Shown: positions 1-7,349, numbered from the stretch's first letter. The stretch: 14,194 nucleotides of DNA from an uncultured Clostridia bacterium (GCA_934486495.1 CAKSPW010000057.1:1-14194), one strand, 5' to 3'. Made by a program: numbers and translations. The notes: generated by a model from the sequence alone, not told the origin.

Positions 1-1
1 G

Positions 2-1147
2 TTTGATGCTTTGGCAAACAGGATAGGCACTTACTTTTCAAATTCCGACCTTATTAACAAGGGGGCGCTCGATTTCGGAGATTACATTGAAAACGACTCG
101 TTTTGGAGCGGTGATGCGGAACGCTCCGGCAAGGAAATTATCCTTAGCGGCAAGGCTGAGAGGGCAAACGTTCATTCTCTTGCCGGTGTAACGGGTCTCG
201 GACATATGGCAGGCTCCGTAATTTACTGCTTTGACGCAAAGTTTAAGGTAGAAAGCGGATTTGTCGATATAGGACTTAATAAAAACATAACAAGTCCGCA
301 GTGGATTGCGACAAATACGGGATATTCTCTTGTTATAAAGCCCGACTGTATCGAGCTTCAAAGAGCGACAGGCTCCGTTCACAGCCTTTTAAAGACGGTT
401 GACTATGAAGTCGGCGACTCGTGGCACAGCATTGAATACGGCTTTATAAATATCGGCGTTGCAAATCTCGTTATTCTGAATATTGACGGTAAAAGCGTTA
501 TAGAGTATTGCGATGTTGACGAGCCTATAAGCGCACAGTGCAATTTCTGTATGCTTGTTTACAACACGACAAACAACAGCATAACGCTTAGAAGAAGCGA
601 AAAAGTAATGACCGACGAGCAATATCTGTCTCAATTTAAGAAAAACGCATATCAGAGCGCAAAATCACTTTTGGACAGCATAAGGTCGGACTACAACGAA
701 AGAGTACCGTTTATTATTTTCAAAGACAATGCGAAAAAGATAATAAACGAGGAAAGGGTTATAGATGTATCATCTGCACCCGTAACGGTCAGAAACGGAG
801 AGTTCTTTATTCCGGTTGACAAGTTGGGCGATATATTGGGGAGTGATGCGGTCACTTCAATTTCGGGCAGCAATATAACACTGACTCAAAACGGAGAAAG
901 CACCGTTGTGGCGAAAACGGACTGCATAACGATAAATGGTATCAGGTATGTGTCGGCTCAAAAGGTTCTGAGCGGACTCAAACGAGGATATGTAAAGGAG
1001 GAGTCGAAAGGGCTTCTGATTTGCGGAAACATCGTTACAATGAACAATACAAAAACGCTAAACAACATTTCGGCGCTTATTGATTATCTTGAATTGTTCG
1101 GCGATAATTTTGATGTTCCGTACGAGCCGGACAGCGGTGAAAAGTAA
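2..1147 (+). CDS. Partial gene: stalk-domain protein with a jelly-roll-like region (5' end outside the window)
   Basis: The frame is open to the left edge (Phe-Asp-Ala codons precede the first possible start, a TTG at 11, which has no ribosome binding site), so this is most likely the C-terminal part of a longer gene. About 378 residues are visible. Residues ~40-200 (from the TTG) have alternating hydrophobic strands and aromatics like a concanavalin-type or LamG-like beta sandwich. A short helical, charged stretch follows. Residues ~250-340 contain FFIPVDKLGDILG followed by strand-rich repeats, resembling the copper-amine-oxidase N-terminal (stalk) domain common on exported clostridial proteins. 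The stop lies 32 bp before the next gene, which has its own ribosome binding site, so the two are probably co-transcribed. A surface or carbohydrate-related role is inferred only. The family is not identified. Confidence 0.7.
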   Translation, partial: FDALANRIGTYFSNSDLINKGALDFGDYIENDSFWSGDAERSGKEIILSGKAERANVHSLAGVTGLGHMAGSVIYCFDAKFKVESGFVDIGLNKNITSPQWIATNTGYSLVIKPDCIELQRATGSVHSLLKTVDYEVGDSWHSIEYGFINIGVANLVILNIDGKSVIEYCDVDEPISAQCNFCMLVYNTTNNSITLRRSEKVMTDEQYLSQFKKNAYQSAKSLLDSIRSDYNERVPFIIFKDNAKKIINEERVIDVSSAPVTVRNGEFFIPVDKLGDILGSDAVTSISGSNITLTQNGESTVVAKTDCITINGIRYVSAQKVLSGLKRGYVKEESKGLLICGNIVTMNNTKTLNNISALIDYLELFGDNFDVPYEPDSGEK

Positions 1148-1164
1148 CAAATCGGTATATCGAA

Positions 1165-1171
1165 AAGGAGG
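1165..1171 (+). promoter_or_regulatory. Strong ribosome binding site of the 731-residue secreted protein
   Basis: AAGGAGG lies 8 nt before the ATG at 1180 and fixes that start. The next residues form a good signal peptide, which supports the choice. Confidence 0.85.
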
Positions 1172-1179
1172 AAAAGAAA

Positions 1180-3375
1180 ATGAAATTTAAAAAGGTTTTG
1201 TCAGCTGTGGCAGCAGCAAGCATGGCAATTTCGGCAGTCGGTGCGCTTAGTGTATCGGCGGCCGAAATGCCCGGGATTACGGCGGATTACGTAAAGGGCG
1301 ATATGCCCGAAAATATGTTTGGAAGAGGTGCGGAAACGGCTTCGCGAATGCTTGCAAATTTCTTTGACAGAAACGATGCGTGCATTCAAAATGACTTGAT
1401 TATGGACGAAAGTAAATGGAGCGAGGACGCAAAGTGCTTCAAATTTGCCCATTATTATGCCGTAAATGACATAACGGGAAACAAGGATTTACACGCCGAT
1501 TGCGCAGGTCCGTATTTCGGATTTGTCGGTATCTGGCACAACTATGGCGCAAACTTTATTGACAAAACAAAGAACTATGTATTCTCGGTAAATGCTAAAA
1601 ATATTTCCGATATACCGTGCGCACTCGATATTGCATTGTCAAACGGCGGCTACGGCGCAACAAGCTATTCAAACGAGTATAAGTCAAACGGAAAGACAAT
1701 CTCATCTGACGATTACGAAACGTTTAAGGCTACAATTAAGGCTAACCCGAATTTTGACGAAAACGCAAATAACTATCTTGCATTGATTCTTCCTGTCGGA
1801 ACAAAGGCAGGCGCTAAACTCGAATTTAAATTTGAAAAGGCTGATGACGTTTATTTCGGTGAGGAGCAGGCATATGATATTTCTGTAAGTGCAGAGGGCG
1901 ATACCGTTTATACAAATAATTCCCTCTCTGTCAATGCAAGTATATTGAATCAGATAGGATTAGAGGGCGAATTGAAACAAAACTTTAAATGGTATGCTTT
2001 AAACGAGGACAGAACGGCTTTAGCTGACGGAATTAATATTGTAACGGCCGATGATACTAAAACGGCGACGGTTATTCCGACAAGCGACGCACAGTCGGGC
2101 AGGTACACAATTCTTGCCGTATCGGACGATTATTCAATGGCAAAGGGTGTTACCGTAAACGTTAAAAAGGAGATAAGCTATAAAGACTATACTCCCGGCG
2201 CAAAGCCTGAAAATATGTTTGGAAGAGGTGCGGAAACGGCTTCGAAAATGCTTGCAAATTTCTTTGACAGAAACGATGCGTGCATTCAAAATGACTTGAT
2301 TATGGACGAAAGTAAATGGAGCGAGGACGCAAAGTGCTTCAAATTTGCCCATTATTATGCCGTAAATGACATAACGGGAAACAAGGATTTACACGCCGAT
2401 TGCGCAGGTCCGTATTTCGGATTTGTCGGTATCTGGCACAACTATGGCGCAAACTTTATTGACAAAACAAAGAACTATGTATTCTCGGTAAATGCTAAAA
2501 ATATTTCCGATATACCGTGCGCACTCGATATTGCATTGTCAAACGGCGGCTACGGCGCAACAAGCTATTCAAACGAGTATAAGTCAAACGGAAAGGTAAT
2601 CTCATCTAATGATTACGAAACGTTTAAGGCTACAATTAAGGCTGACCCGAATTTTAACGAAAGCGCTAATAACTACCTTGCATTGATTCTTCCTGTCGGA
2701 ACAAAGGCAGGCGCTAAGCTCGAATTTAAATTTGAAAAGGCTGATGACGTTTATTTCGGCGAGGAGCAGGCATATGACATAAGAGTCAATAAAATGAGCG
2801 ATTCTGATATTCTCTCGCAGGGACAAACAGCGGAATTTGGCGCAGAGGTTGTAAACCAGATAGAAACTGTCGGCAATCTTTCGCAAAACTTTACGTGGAA
2901 AGCCATGAACAAGGAAAGAACGGAATTTATCGATTCGATAACAATAGCTCCGTCAGCCGACACATCAACAGCCGCCGTTACAATCGGTGAGCAGACACCT
3001 GACGGCGATTACGACATAGTAGCCGTATCAAACGACTATGAAATTGCAAAGGGTGCGTCAATCACAGTCGGCAGAAAAACACCGAAAATTACTCTTTTGA
3101 ATGCGTCGCAGTTCAGCGGATATGTTGACCTTTCGGCAAGAGTTGAAAATGCGGAAGGCATGATTAGCTTTGCGATAGGGTACTATTCGGCAGACGGCAG
3201 ACTTCTCGGTGCGGATTTGAAGAATGTAAATGCAGAAAACGCAAATGCTGAATGCTCGATAACATCTTCAAAAGCATACGAAACGGGAACGCTTGTAAAA
3301 ATCTATGTGTGGAGCGGTGAAATGCAGCCGATTTCAAATCCGGACGGCTTTGTTACTCAGCTTACAATCGAATAA
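1180..3375 (+). CDS. Secreted protein with two near-identical 300-residue modules (unknown function)
   Basis: A 731-residue exported protein. Residues 1-27 form a signal peptide: a Lys-rich start, an Ala/Val/Ser core and a VSA-AE type cleavage site. Residues 44-233 and 344-533 are two copies of one strand-rich, aromatic-rich module, with four Cys each (DAC, AKC, ADC, IPC), predicted to be a beta sandwich of the carbohydrate-binding kind. Each is followed by an Ig-like beta domain of ~100 residues (234-332 and 534-632). These are much less alike but share N-Q-I, QNF-W and D-Y-AKG positions. Residues 633-731 form a further strand-rich C-terminal domain. No catalytic motif, sortase signal or membrane anchor is visible. 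The protein is probably a secreted, cell-associated binding or structural protein acting with its upstream neighbour. A carbohydrate-binding role is inference; the family is not recognised. Confidence 0.85.
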   Translation: MKFKKVLSAVAAASMAISAVGALSVSAAEMPGITADYVKGDMPENMFGRGAETASRMLANFFDRNDACIQNDLIMDESKWSEDAKCFKFAHYYAVNDITGNKDLHADCAGPYFGFVGIWHNYGANFIDKTKNYVFSVNAKNISDIPCALDIALSNGGYGATSYSNEYKSNGKTISSDDYETFKATIKANPNFDENANNYLALILPVGTKAGAKLEFKFEKADDVYFGEEQAYDISVSAEGDTVYTNNSLSVNASILNQIGLEGELKQNFKWYALNEDRTALADGINIVTADDTKTATVIPTSDAQSGRYTILAVSDDYSMAKGVTVNVKKEISYKDYTPGAKPENMFGRGAETASKMLANFFDRNDACIQNDLIMDESKWSEDAKCFKFAHYYAVNDITGNKDLHADCAGPYFGFVGIWHNYGANFIDKTKNYVFSVNAKNISDIPCALDIALSNGGYGATSYSNEYKSNGKVISSNDYETFKATIKADPNFNESANNYLALILPVGTKAGAKLEFKFEKADDVYFGEEQAYDIRVNKMSDSDILSQGQTAEFGAEVVNQIETVGNLSQNFTWKAMNKERTEFIDSITIAPSADTSTAAVTIGEQTPDGDYDIVAVSNDYEIAKGASITVGRKTPKITLLNASQFSGYVDLSARVENAEGMISFAIGYYSADGRLLGADLKNVNAENANAECSITSSKAYETGTLVKIYVWSGEMQPISNPDGFVTQLTIE
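1309..1877 (+). repeat. Long direct repeat inside the secreted-protein gene, copy 1
   Basis: This 569-bp stretch recurs 900 bp downstream with 13 mismatches. Positions 1347-1695 (349 bp) are identical to 2247-2595. Nine of the 13 differences fall after 1740 or at 1696-1709, and two sit at 1345-1346 (Arg to Lys), so mismatches cluster at the edges. Confidence 0.95.
2209..2777 (+). repeat. Long direct repeat inside the secreted-protein gene, copy 2
   Basis: Second copy, offset by exactly 900 bp (300 codons, reading frame preserved). Similarity stops abruptly at 2778, where the Ig-like domains diverge. Confidence 0.95.
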
Positions 3376-3446
3376 AAAATAAGTCGGCGTGAGGGTAAAT
3401 ACACCCTCCGCCGCAGTATTCTGTTTTAAAACAGTAAATAATTGTG
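3373..3446. repeat. Intergenic direct duplication, copy 1
   Basis: The first 48 bp (3373-3420) are identical to 3602-3649. The following ~26 bp remain clearly similar (TTTTAAAA, GTAAATAA) to 3650-3675. The copy contains the terminator-like hairpin, so the duplication carried the 3' end signal of the upstream gene. Confidence 0.9.
3385..3413. terminator. Terminator-like hairpin after the secreted-protein gene, copy 1
   Basis: CGGCG and GAGGGT pair with ACCCTC and CGCCG around a 6-nt loop, with one bulged T. On the minus strand the stem is soon followed by TTATTTTTTATT; on the plus strand the T-rich part begins later. It may act in both directions, more clearly for minus-strand transcripts. 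Confidence 0.5.
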
Positions 3447-3601
3447 TATAATCTAAAATGAGCATATTAACTCCTTTTTTGTTTTGCAATTCCATTATAC
3501 AGGATAGAGCTGATATGCTCGTTTATTTTGTAAATTTTTCAGACTCCAACATTTATTATAGATCCGTAATTTTTCTGACCCCAACATTTATTATAGAGTC
3601 A
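3447..3601. mobile_element. 155-bp insert resembling the end of a decayed insertion sequence
   Basis: This segment separates the two copies of the 74-bp duplication. Read on the minus strand it starts with two direct repeats of ~30 bp (3567-3596 and 3531-3561) sharing CTATAATAAATGTTGG, then GTC and GAAAAATT. A promoter-like TATAAT, a ribosome binding site and an ATG follow. Tandem terminal repeats next to the start of a gene are typical of transposase-binding ends, for example in the IS21 family, but no transposase is left and the family is not identified. An ordinary regulatory region is the alternative. Confidence 0.35.
3531..3596 (-). repeat. Two ~30-bp direct repeats (possible transposase-binding repeats)
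   Basis: Units 3531-3561 and 3567-3596 share the core CCAACATTTATTATAG on the plus strand and the flanking AATTTTTC. They differ at only a few positions (CAGACT versus CTGACC). Confidence 0.8.
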
Positions 3602-3675
3602 TAAAAAATAAGTCGGCGTGAGGGTAAATACACCCTCCGCCGCAGTATTTCATTTTAAAAACGGTAAATAAATCA
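3602..3675. repeat. Intergenic direct duplication, copy 2, with a second terminator-like hairpin
   Basis: Second copy, offset by 229 bp. Its hairpin (3614-3642) is base-for-base identical to copy 1. The 3' quarter is diverged, so the duplication is not brand new, or only the hairpin part is held constant. Confidence 0.9.
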
Positions 3676-3679
3676 ACTT

Positions 3680-3725
3680 AAAAAGACGTGCGGATAGGCA
3701 ATAAATGCTGTTCACACGTCTTTTT
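3680..3725. terminator. Bidirectional rho-independent terminator next to tRNA-Leu
   Basis: AAAAAGACGTG (3680-3690) pairs with CACGTCTTTTT (3715-3725) around a 24-nt loop. On the minus strand it begins at the CCA end of the tRNA and ends in a T run, so it terminates the tRNA transcript. The A/T arms make it usable from the plus side too. Confidence 0.8.
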
Positions 3726-3813
3726 GGTGCCGATGACCGGGGTCGAACCGGTACGGGAATTTCTTCCCACGGGATTTTAAGTCCCGGGCGTCTGCCAATT
3801 CCGCCACATCGGC
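3725..3813 (-). tRNA. tRNA-Leu (anticodon UAA), CCA encoded
   Basis: An 89-nt class II tRNA read on the minus strand. The acceptor stem GCCGATG pairs with CATCGGC. The D stem is GCG/CGC. The anticodon arm CGGGA-CTTAAAA-TCCCG gives anticodon TAA, which reads UUA (and by wobble UUG) leucine codons. A long variable arm (TGGGAAGAAATTCCC) is the hallmark of tRNA-Leu/Ser/Tyr. The T arm is ACCGG-TTCGACC-CCGGT. Discriminator A and CCA are encoded (plus-strand TGG at 3725-3727). The gene stands alone under its own promoter, and a terminator follows directly. All stems pair fully, so it should be functional. Confidence 0.97.
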
Positions 3814-3824
3814 ATTACTATATT

Positions 3825-3853
3825 ATTATACCACAATCGGTTTCAATTGTCAA
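3825..3853 (-). promoter_or_regulatory. Consensus sigma-A promoter of tRNA-Leu
   Basis: On the minus strand a perfect TTGACA (3848-3853) and a perfect TATAAT (3825-3830) are separated by exactly 17 nt. The -10 box ends 11 nt before the mature tRNA 5' end, as expected for a short tRNA leader. Confidence 0.92.
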
Positions 3854-3934
3854 TACATAATTTCAAAAAAAATGGTTATTTTCAAAAAAAATTGGTATTT
3901 GCAATTTTTAATACGGAATATATAAAATAAAATC

Positions 3935-4122
3935 CGATTATTTTGAAAACGCTTTGTTTGCAGCGCTTTTATGAAAAATTTCGATTATTTAAAAAAACGT
4001 ATTGTTTGCAGTGCTTTTATGAAAAATTTCGATTATTTTGAAAATGCTTTATTTACAGCGCTTTTATGAAAAAAATTCGATTATTTTGAAAATACTTTGT
4101 TTGCAGCACTTTTTATGAAAAA
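3935..4122. repeat. Tandem array, four ~48-bp AT-rich units
   Basis: Units start at 3935, 3982, 4030 and 4078 with CGATTATTT and end with TTTTATGAAAAA. Each holds an imperfect stem (for example AAAACGCT ... AGCGCTTTT in unit 1) around a TTTGTTTGC-like loop. Units differ by several substitutions, some inside the stem. The ~80 bp to the left (3854-3934) are AT-rich with two short CAAAAAAAAT tracts and no gene. The array lies beyond the mannosidase terminator, so it may not be transcribed. Confidence 0.9.
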
Positions 4123-4147
4123 GGGGAACGCACTTATGCACGTTCCC
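4118..4147 (-). terminator. Rho-independent terminator of the alpha-mannosidase gene
   Basis: On the minus strand GGGAACG (4141-4147) pairs with CGTTCCC (4124-4130) around a 10-nt loop, then C and TTTTT. It lies ~90 bp after the mannosidase stop. Confidence 0.85.
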
Positions 4148-4157
4148 GATTTCCAAA

Positions 4158-4213
4158 AGCGGTAAATGAGAAAACCGCTAAATTTAGTAAGTGCGGTAAA
4201 GGAGTAAACCGCA
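4158..4213 (-). repeat. Two diverged hairpin copies in the mannosidase 3' untranslated region
   Basis: Hairpins 4158-4179 (AGCGGT/ACCGCT) and 4192-4213 (TGCGGT/ACCGCA) are copies of one ~22-nt unit with a 34-bp period. The outermost base pair is A-T in one and T-A in the other, so pairing is kept although both bases changed. They lie between the stop codon and the terminator. Confidence 0.75.
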
Positions 4214-4237
4214 TAATACTTTTTATGAGGCTGCCGA

Positions 4238-7228
4238 TTATCTGACTGCCTTAAGCGTAACTATTTCAAAGTTTGAAACATTGATTTTTACCTTGTTTCC
4301 GTCATGTGAAAGCTTTTCAATATTGTTTTCCATAAGGTCGCAAAGATAAATTTCCTTAAAGTCAAAGCCAAGCTCAAGCTCAACCTCGCCTTTTCTGTTT
4401 TCAAACTCAAAAAGTCTCAAAATTACCGAATCGTCATCCTCGGCTTTCTTTATTGTTTCGAGCGCAACATGGTTTGAATTTGCACTTGCAAGAGAGAAGC
4501 TTTCGGGCATATTTCCGTTTGTGCTTTCTATAAAGCTTGCCTCGAGCGGCATATTAAGCACATATGACTCCGGAACAACATTTCCCTCGGCAAAGTCGCC
4601 TGTGTGCGGATAAAGCGAGTAAGTAAACGTATGATGTCCTCTGTCCGCTACGGGGCTGGGGTATGTTGCCGCTTTCAAAAGCGAGAGAGTTATAACGTTT
4701 TCGTGAATACCGTAACCGTACTTGCAGTCGTTCATAAGGCTGACACCGTAGTCACCCTCGGATAAATCTGCCCACTTATGACCGCAAACCTCAAATTTAG
4801 CCTCATCCCACGATGTGTTGTAATGAGTCGGACGTTCAATGTTACCGAACTGAATATCATATGTGGCACGGCTTGAATTTACATTTACAGGGAATGCCGT
4901 CTTAAGAAGAACGTGATCCTCATGCCAATCTATTTCAGTTACAAAATCTATGCGCTTTGAGCCTTCGTGGAGGATAATATCCTGAACGAATGTTGACTTT
5001 TGATACTTTCTCTTGATTCTGATGCCGTTATTTAAGTATTCAACGCTGTCAACATCTTTAATGCTCCACATTTTATCCTTGTAGTAGTTTGTAATCTCCC
5101 ATGCGTCGAAATCGCGCGGATAGTCTTCATAAACCTCAAGTCTGTTTGCCGATGTACCGCTTTGAATTACCTCACGGTTTTCCGTTTTGTCGAATACTGA
5201 TACAATTTCAAAATTATCGTCAAATGTCACCTTGATAACGTCGTTTTCAATCGTCTTGTTTTCAGCCTTAATTCCTTTTGCTTCAACCGGAGTATTTATA
5301 ACCTTGTAGCCGTGTGCCGGAATTTTGTCGGCGATATACTGCTTGCCGTTTACCTCTGCAATCGAGCTTATCTCAAACGGAGTCGGGTTGTAGACAAAAA
5401 GTCCGCCGTCTGTTTTGATGTTTTCTTTGATTGCGGAAAGCTTTTCATCAATTATTTTTCTGCCGTCCGAAAGGATTTTTTCGTATTCGACATCAGTTAC
5501 TTCATAAACTTCTTTTATCGATGAACCCGGTATAATATCGTGGAACTGATTAAGAAGAATGGTAGTCTGATTATCGTGCATTGTTTTGCTGTCATAGTTG
5601 CCGCCGAAAAGTGCGTTATCGAGAATTGAAAGCGTTTCGGCAGTTTGATATGTCAGCTCGCTTTTTCTGTTGTTGCGCTTATTCTTTGCAATGGAGGTGT
5701 AAGTACCTCTGTGCATTTCAAGATACAGCTCGCCTGTCCATTTCGGCGTATAGCGAAGCTTTTGCGTGTTTTCCTTAAAGTCTTTTTCAATATCGTCAAA
5801 GAAGTCGCCGGCTTTTTGAATAACGGTTTTCGGAATACCGGGGAGTCCTTTTTCGAGTCTGCGATGACGCTCAAGCATTTCGGGTGTTGTACCGCCGCCG
5901 CCGTCACCGTAGCCGAATGTAACGAGTGTTTCGTTTGTAAGCGACTTATCCTTGTATGTTTCCCAAGTGTTGCGTATTCTTTTCGGGTCAATCATTTCAA
6001 CATATGTTTCGATAAATGACGTGAATATTTCCGTTCCGTCGATTCCTCGCCACATAAACGTATCGTGCGGCATAGAATTGTATTCGTTCCATGCTATTTT
6101 GGATGTGAAGAATCTGTCAACACCGCTCTTTATGAGAATCTGGGGAAGTGCGGCACTGTAACCGAACACGTCGGGAAGCCACAAAATATGGCTGTCAACG
6201 CCGAACTCGTCTTTCATAAATTTCTTTCCGTAAAGAATTTGACGTACCATACTCTCGCCGCTTATAAGGTTACAGTCAGCCTCAAGCCACATTGCGCCCT
6301 CAACTTCCCATCTTCCTTCACGCACACGCTCCTTTATTTCCTCATAAAGTGCGGGATTTGCTTCCTTCACGTGCTGATAAAGCTGAGGTTGGCTCGACAT
6401 GAACTTATACTCGGGATATTTGCGCATAAGATTAAGAACGGTTGAAAAGCTTCTCTCCGCCTTTTCTCTTGTCTGGCGAACTGTCCAAAGCCATGCAACG
6501 TCAATATGAGTGTGACCTATGCAGCTTACGATAGCCTCGCTGTTACCGCAGGTTTTTCCGTAAAATTCTTCTCTTATGAATTTTGACGCTTCTTTTATAC
6601 TGTTGTAAAAATCGTTTGAATAAACGTGTCTGAAGTCAAGCTTAAAGCACGTTTGGTTAAGTGCGTCACGGATTTTTATGTAGTCATAGCTGTCACAGCT
6701 TAATTCCTTAAGCGCATCATACGGAACTTCCATATCAAAATAGAGGTCGTAAACGGGGATGTCACGCAATTTAAGCTCGGGTATCATCTCAAAATATCCG
6801 CCCTCCATGCCGGTGTAAAAATAGATGTAAAAATCGTATTTTCTGCCGAATTCGAGAGAAAACCATGTGTGATTTACGTCAAGTGCCTGAACGGCTTTAC
6901 CGTCAATATATACGATTCCTTGCGGATTTGTGGCGTCCCACTGCGTTTCTCTGCCTGTTTTAAGAGTGAAGATAAGCTCCTTGTTTTCCTGCGCTTCAAC
7001 GGCGTCAAAAGAAAAATGAAGCCAATAATGCTCGTCCACACCCGAAAGACGCTCGCCTTTTTTAAATTTGCACCACGGCTCGTTTTTGTCCGGCGGTGTT
7101 ATTGATTGCTTGTAATCGCATTTCAGGTACTCAAAATCAAGCTCCTTTAAGCTTTGATATTTAAGGTCATTGAGCTTTCCGAGTATAATGCCTATTTTTT
7201 CAAATATAAAGTTTTTTGCTTCATACAT
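4238..7228 (-). CDS. Alpha-mannosidase, glycoside hydrolase family 38
   Basis: A 996-residue enzyme expected to cleave terminal alpha-linked mannose from mannosides or oligosaccharides. An N-terminal all-beta region (1-~230) precedes the catalytic domain. The GHTHIDVAWLW signature begins at residue 238, with His241 and Asp243 as metal ligands by family analogy. MWLEADCN contains Asp318, the expected nucleophile and metal ligand. LWLPDVFGYSAALPQI follows, and FHDIIPG supplies the expected fourth metal ligand, His563. The remainder fits the GH38 central and C-terminal beta domains. No signal peptide is present, so it acts in the cytoplasm on imported or internal sugars. The start at 7228 is chosen over the ATG at 7249: the former has AAAGGGG 9 nt upstream, the latter has none. 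It is divergent from an AraC regulator that probably controls it. The linkage preference cannot be read from the sequence. Confidence 0.95.
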   Translation of the reverse strand: MYEAKNFIFEKIGIILGKLNDLKYQSLKELDFEYLKCDYKQSITPPDKNEPWCKFKKGERLSGVDEHYWLHFSFDAVEAQENKELIFTLKTGRETQWDATNPQGIVYIDGKAVQALDVNHTWFSLEFGRKYDFYIYFYTGMEGGYFEMIPELKLRDIPVYDLYFDMEVPYDALKELSCDSYDYIKIRDALNQTCFKLDFRHVYSNDFYNSIKEASKFIREEFYGKTCGNSEAIVSCIGHTHIDVAWLWTVRQTREKAERSFSTVLNLMRKYPEYKFMSSQPQLYQHVKEANPALYEEIKERVREGRWEVEGAMWLEADCNLISGESMVRQILYGKKFMKDEFGVDSHILWLPDVFGYSAALPQILIKSGVDRFFTSKIAWNEYNSMPHDTFMWRGIDGTEIFTSFIETYVEMIDPKRIRNTWETYKDKSLTNETLVTFGYGDGGGGTTPEMLERHRRLEKGLPGIPKTVIQKAGDFFDDIEKDFKENTQKLRYTPKWTGELYLEMHRGTYTSIAKNKRNNRKSELTYQTAETLSILDNALFGGNYDSKTMHDNQTTILLNQFHDIIPGSSIKEVYEVTDVEYEKILSDGRKIIDEKLSAIKENIKTDGGLFVYNPTPFEISSIAEVNGKQYIADKIPAHGYKVINTPVEAKGIKAENKTIENDVIKVTFDDNFEIVSVFDKTENREVIQSGTSANRLEVYEDYPRDFDAWEITNYYKDKMWSIKDVDSVEYLNNGIRIKRKYQKSTFVQDIILHEGSKRIDFVTEIDWHEDHVLLKTAFPVNVNSSRATYDIQFGNIERPTHYNTSWDEAKFEVCGHKWADLSEGDYGVSLMNDCKYGYGIHENVITLSLLKAATYPSPVADRGHHTFTYSLYPHTGDFAEGNVVPESYVLNMPLEASFIESTNGNMPESFSLASANSNHVALETIKKAEDDDSVILRLFEFENRKGEVELELGFDFKEIYLCDLMENNIEKLSHDGNKVKINVSNFEIVTLKAVR

Positions 7229-7237
7229 ATAATTGTG

Positions 7238-7244
7238 CCCCTTT
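7238..7244 (-). promoter_or_regulatory. Ribosome binding site deciding the alpha-mannosidase start
   Basis: AAAGGGG on the minus strand lies 9 nt before the ATG at 7228. It falls inside the coding sequence of the longer alternative (start 7249), which argues for the shorter form. Confidence 0.7.
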
Positions 7245-7270
7245 CGCATAGCGTTTTTTTAATATCTTTA

Positions 7271-7285
7271 TTGTATATCATACAA
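7271..7285. promoter_or_regulatory. Candidate operator: 15-bp interrupted palindrome
   Basis: TTGTAT-ATC-ATACAA is a perfect inverted repeat with a 3-nt centre. It lies in the 121-bp divergent region, ~43 bp upstream of the mannosidase start and 17 bp upstream of the regulator -35 box. The mannosidase side has no good -35 box, as expected for an activator-dependent promoter. Binding by the neighbouring AraC protein is inference. Confidence 0.4.
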
Positions 7286-7301
7286 AAATATATTTCTACC
7301 A

Positions 7302-7330
7302 TTGACATGACGGATATATTATGGTATTGT
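7302..7330 (+). promoter_or_regulatory. Promoter of the AraC-family regulator
   Basis: A perfect TTGACA (7302-7307), a 17-nt spacer and TATTGT (7325-7330). The expected transcription start (~7337) falls at the ribosome binding site, giving an unusually short leader. Confidence 0.7.
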
Positions 7331-7349
7331 GATATTAGAGGTGATTTTC

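Larger units (their letters stand above)
3334..3465 (-). pseudogene. Possible remnant start of a mobile-element gene (43 codons)
   Basis: On the minus strand an AAAGGAG ribosome binding site lies 5 nt before an ATG at 3465, with a TATAAT about 30 nt further upstream. The reading frame then runs through the duplicated hairpin into the 3' end of the neighbouring gene and stops after 43 codons. Only the first six or seven codons lie in sequence that is not part of the duplication. The arrangement looks like the start region of a gene whose body was lost. The short peptide is not recognised, and expression of a product is doubtful. Confidence 0.25.

Noticed and set aside
1201..2352. Two similar minus-strand frames within the secreted-protein gene
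   Set aside because: Their similarity only reflects the 900-bp duplication of the plus-strand gene, and no start signals are visible.
3725..4237. tRNA-Leu as the attachment site of an integrated element
   Set aside because: No second copy of the tRNA 3' end is present in the window, and there is no integrase gene.
7229..7249. Longer alpha-mannosidase form starting at 7249
   Set aside because: No ribosome binding site precedes that ATG, and the site for the ATG at 7228 lies inside its coding sequence.
7329..7349. GTG start of the AraC gene at 7329
   Set aside because: It lies within the -10 box of the gene's own promoter, so it would not be transcribed.
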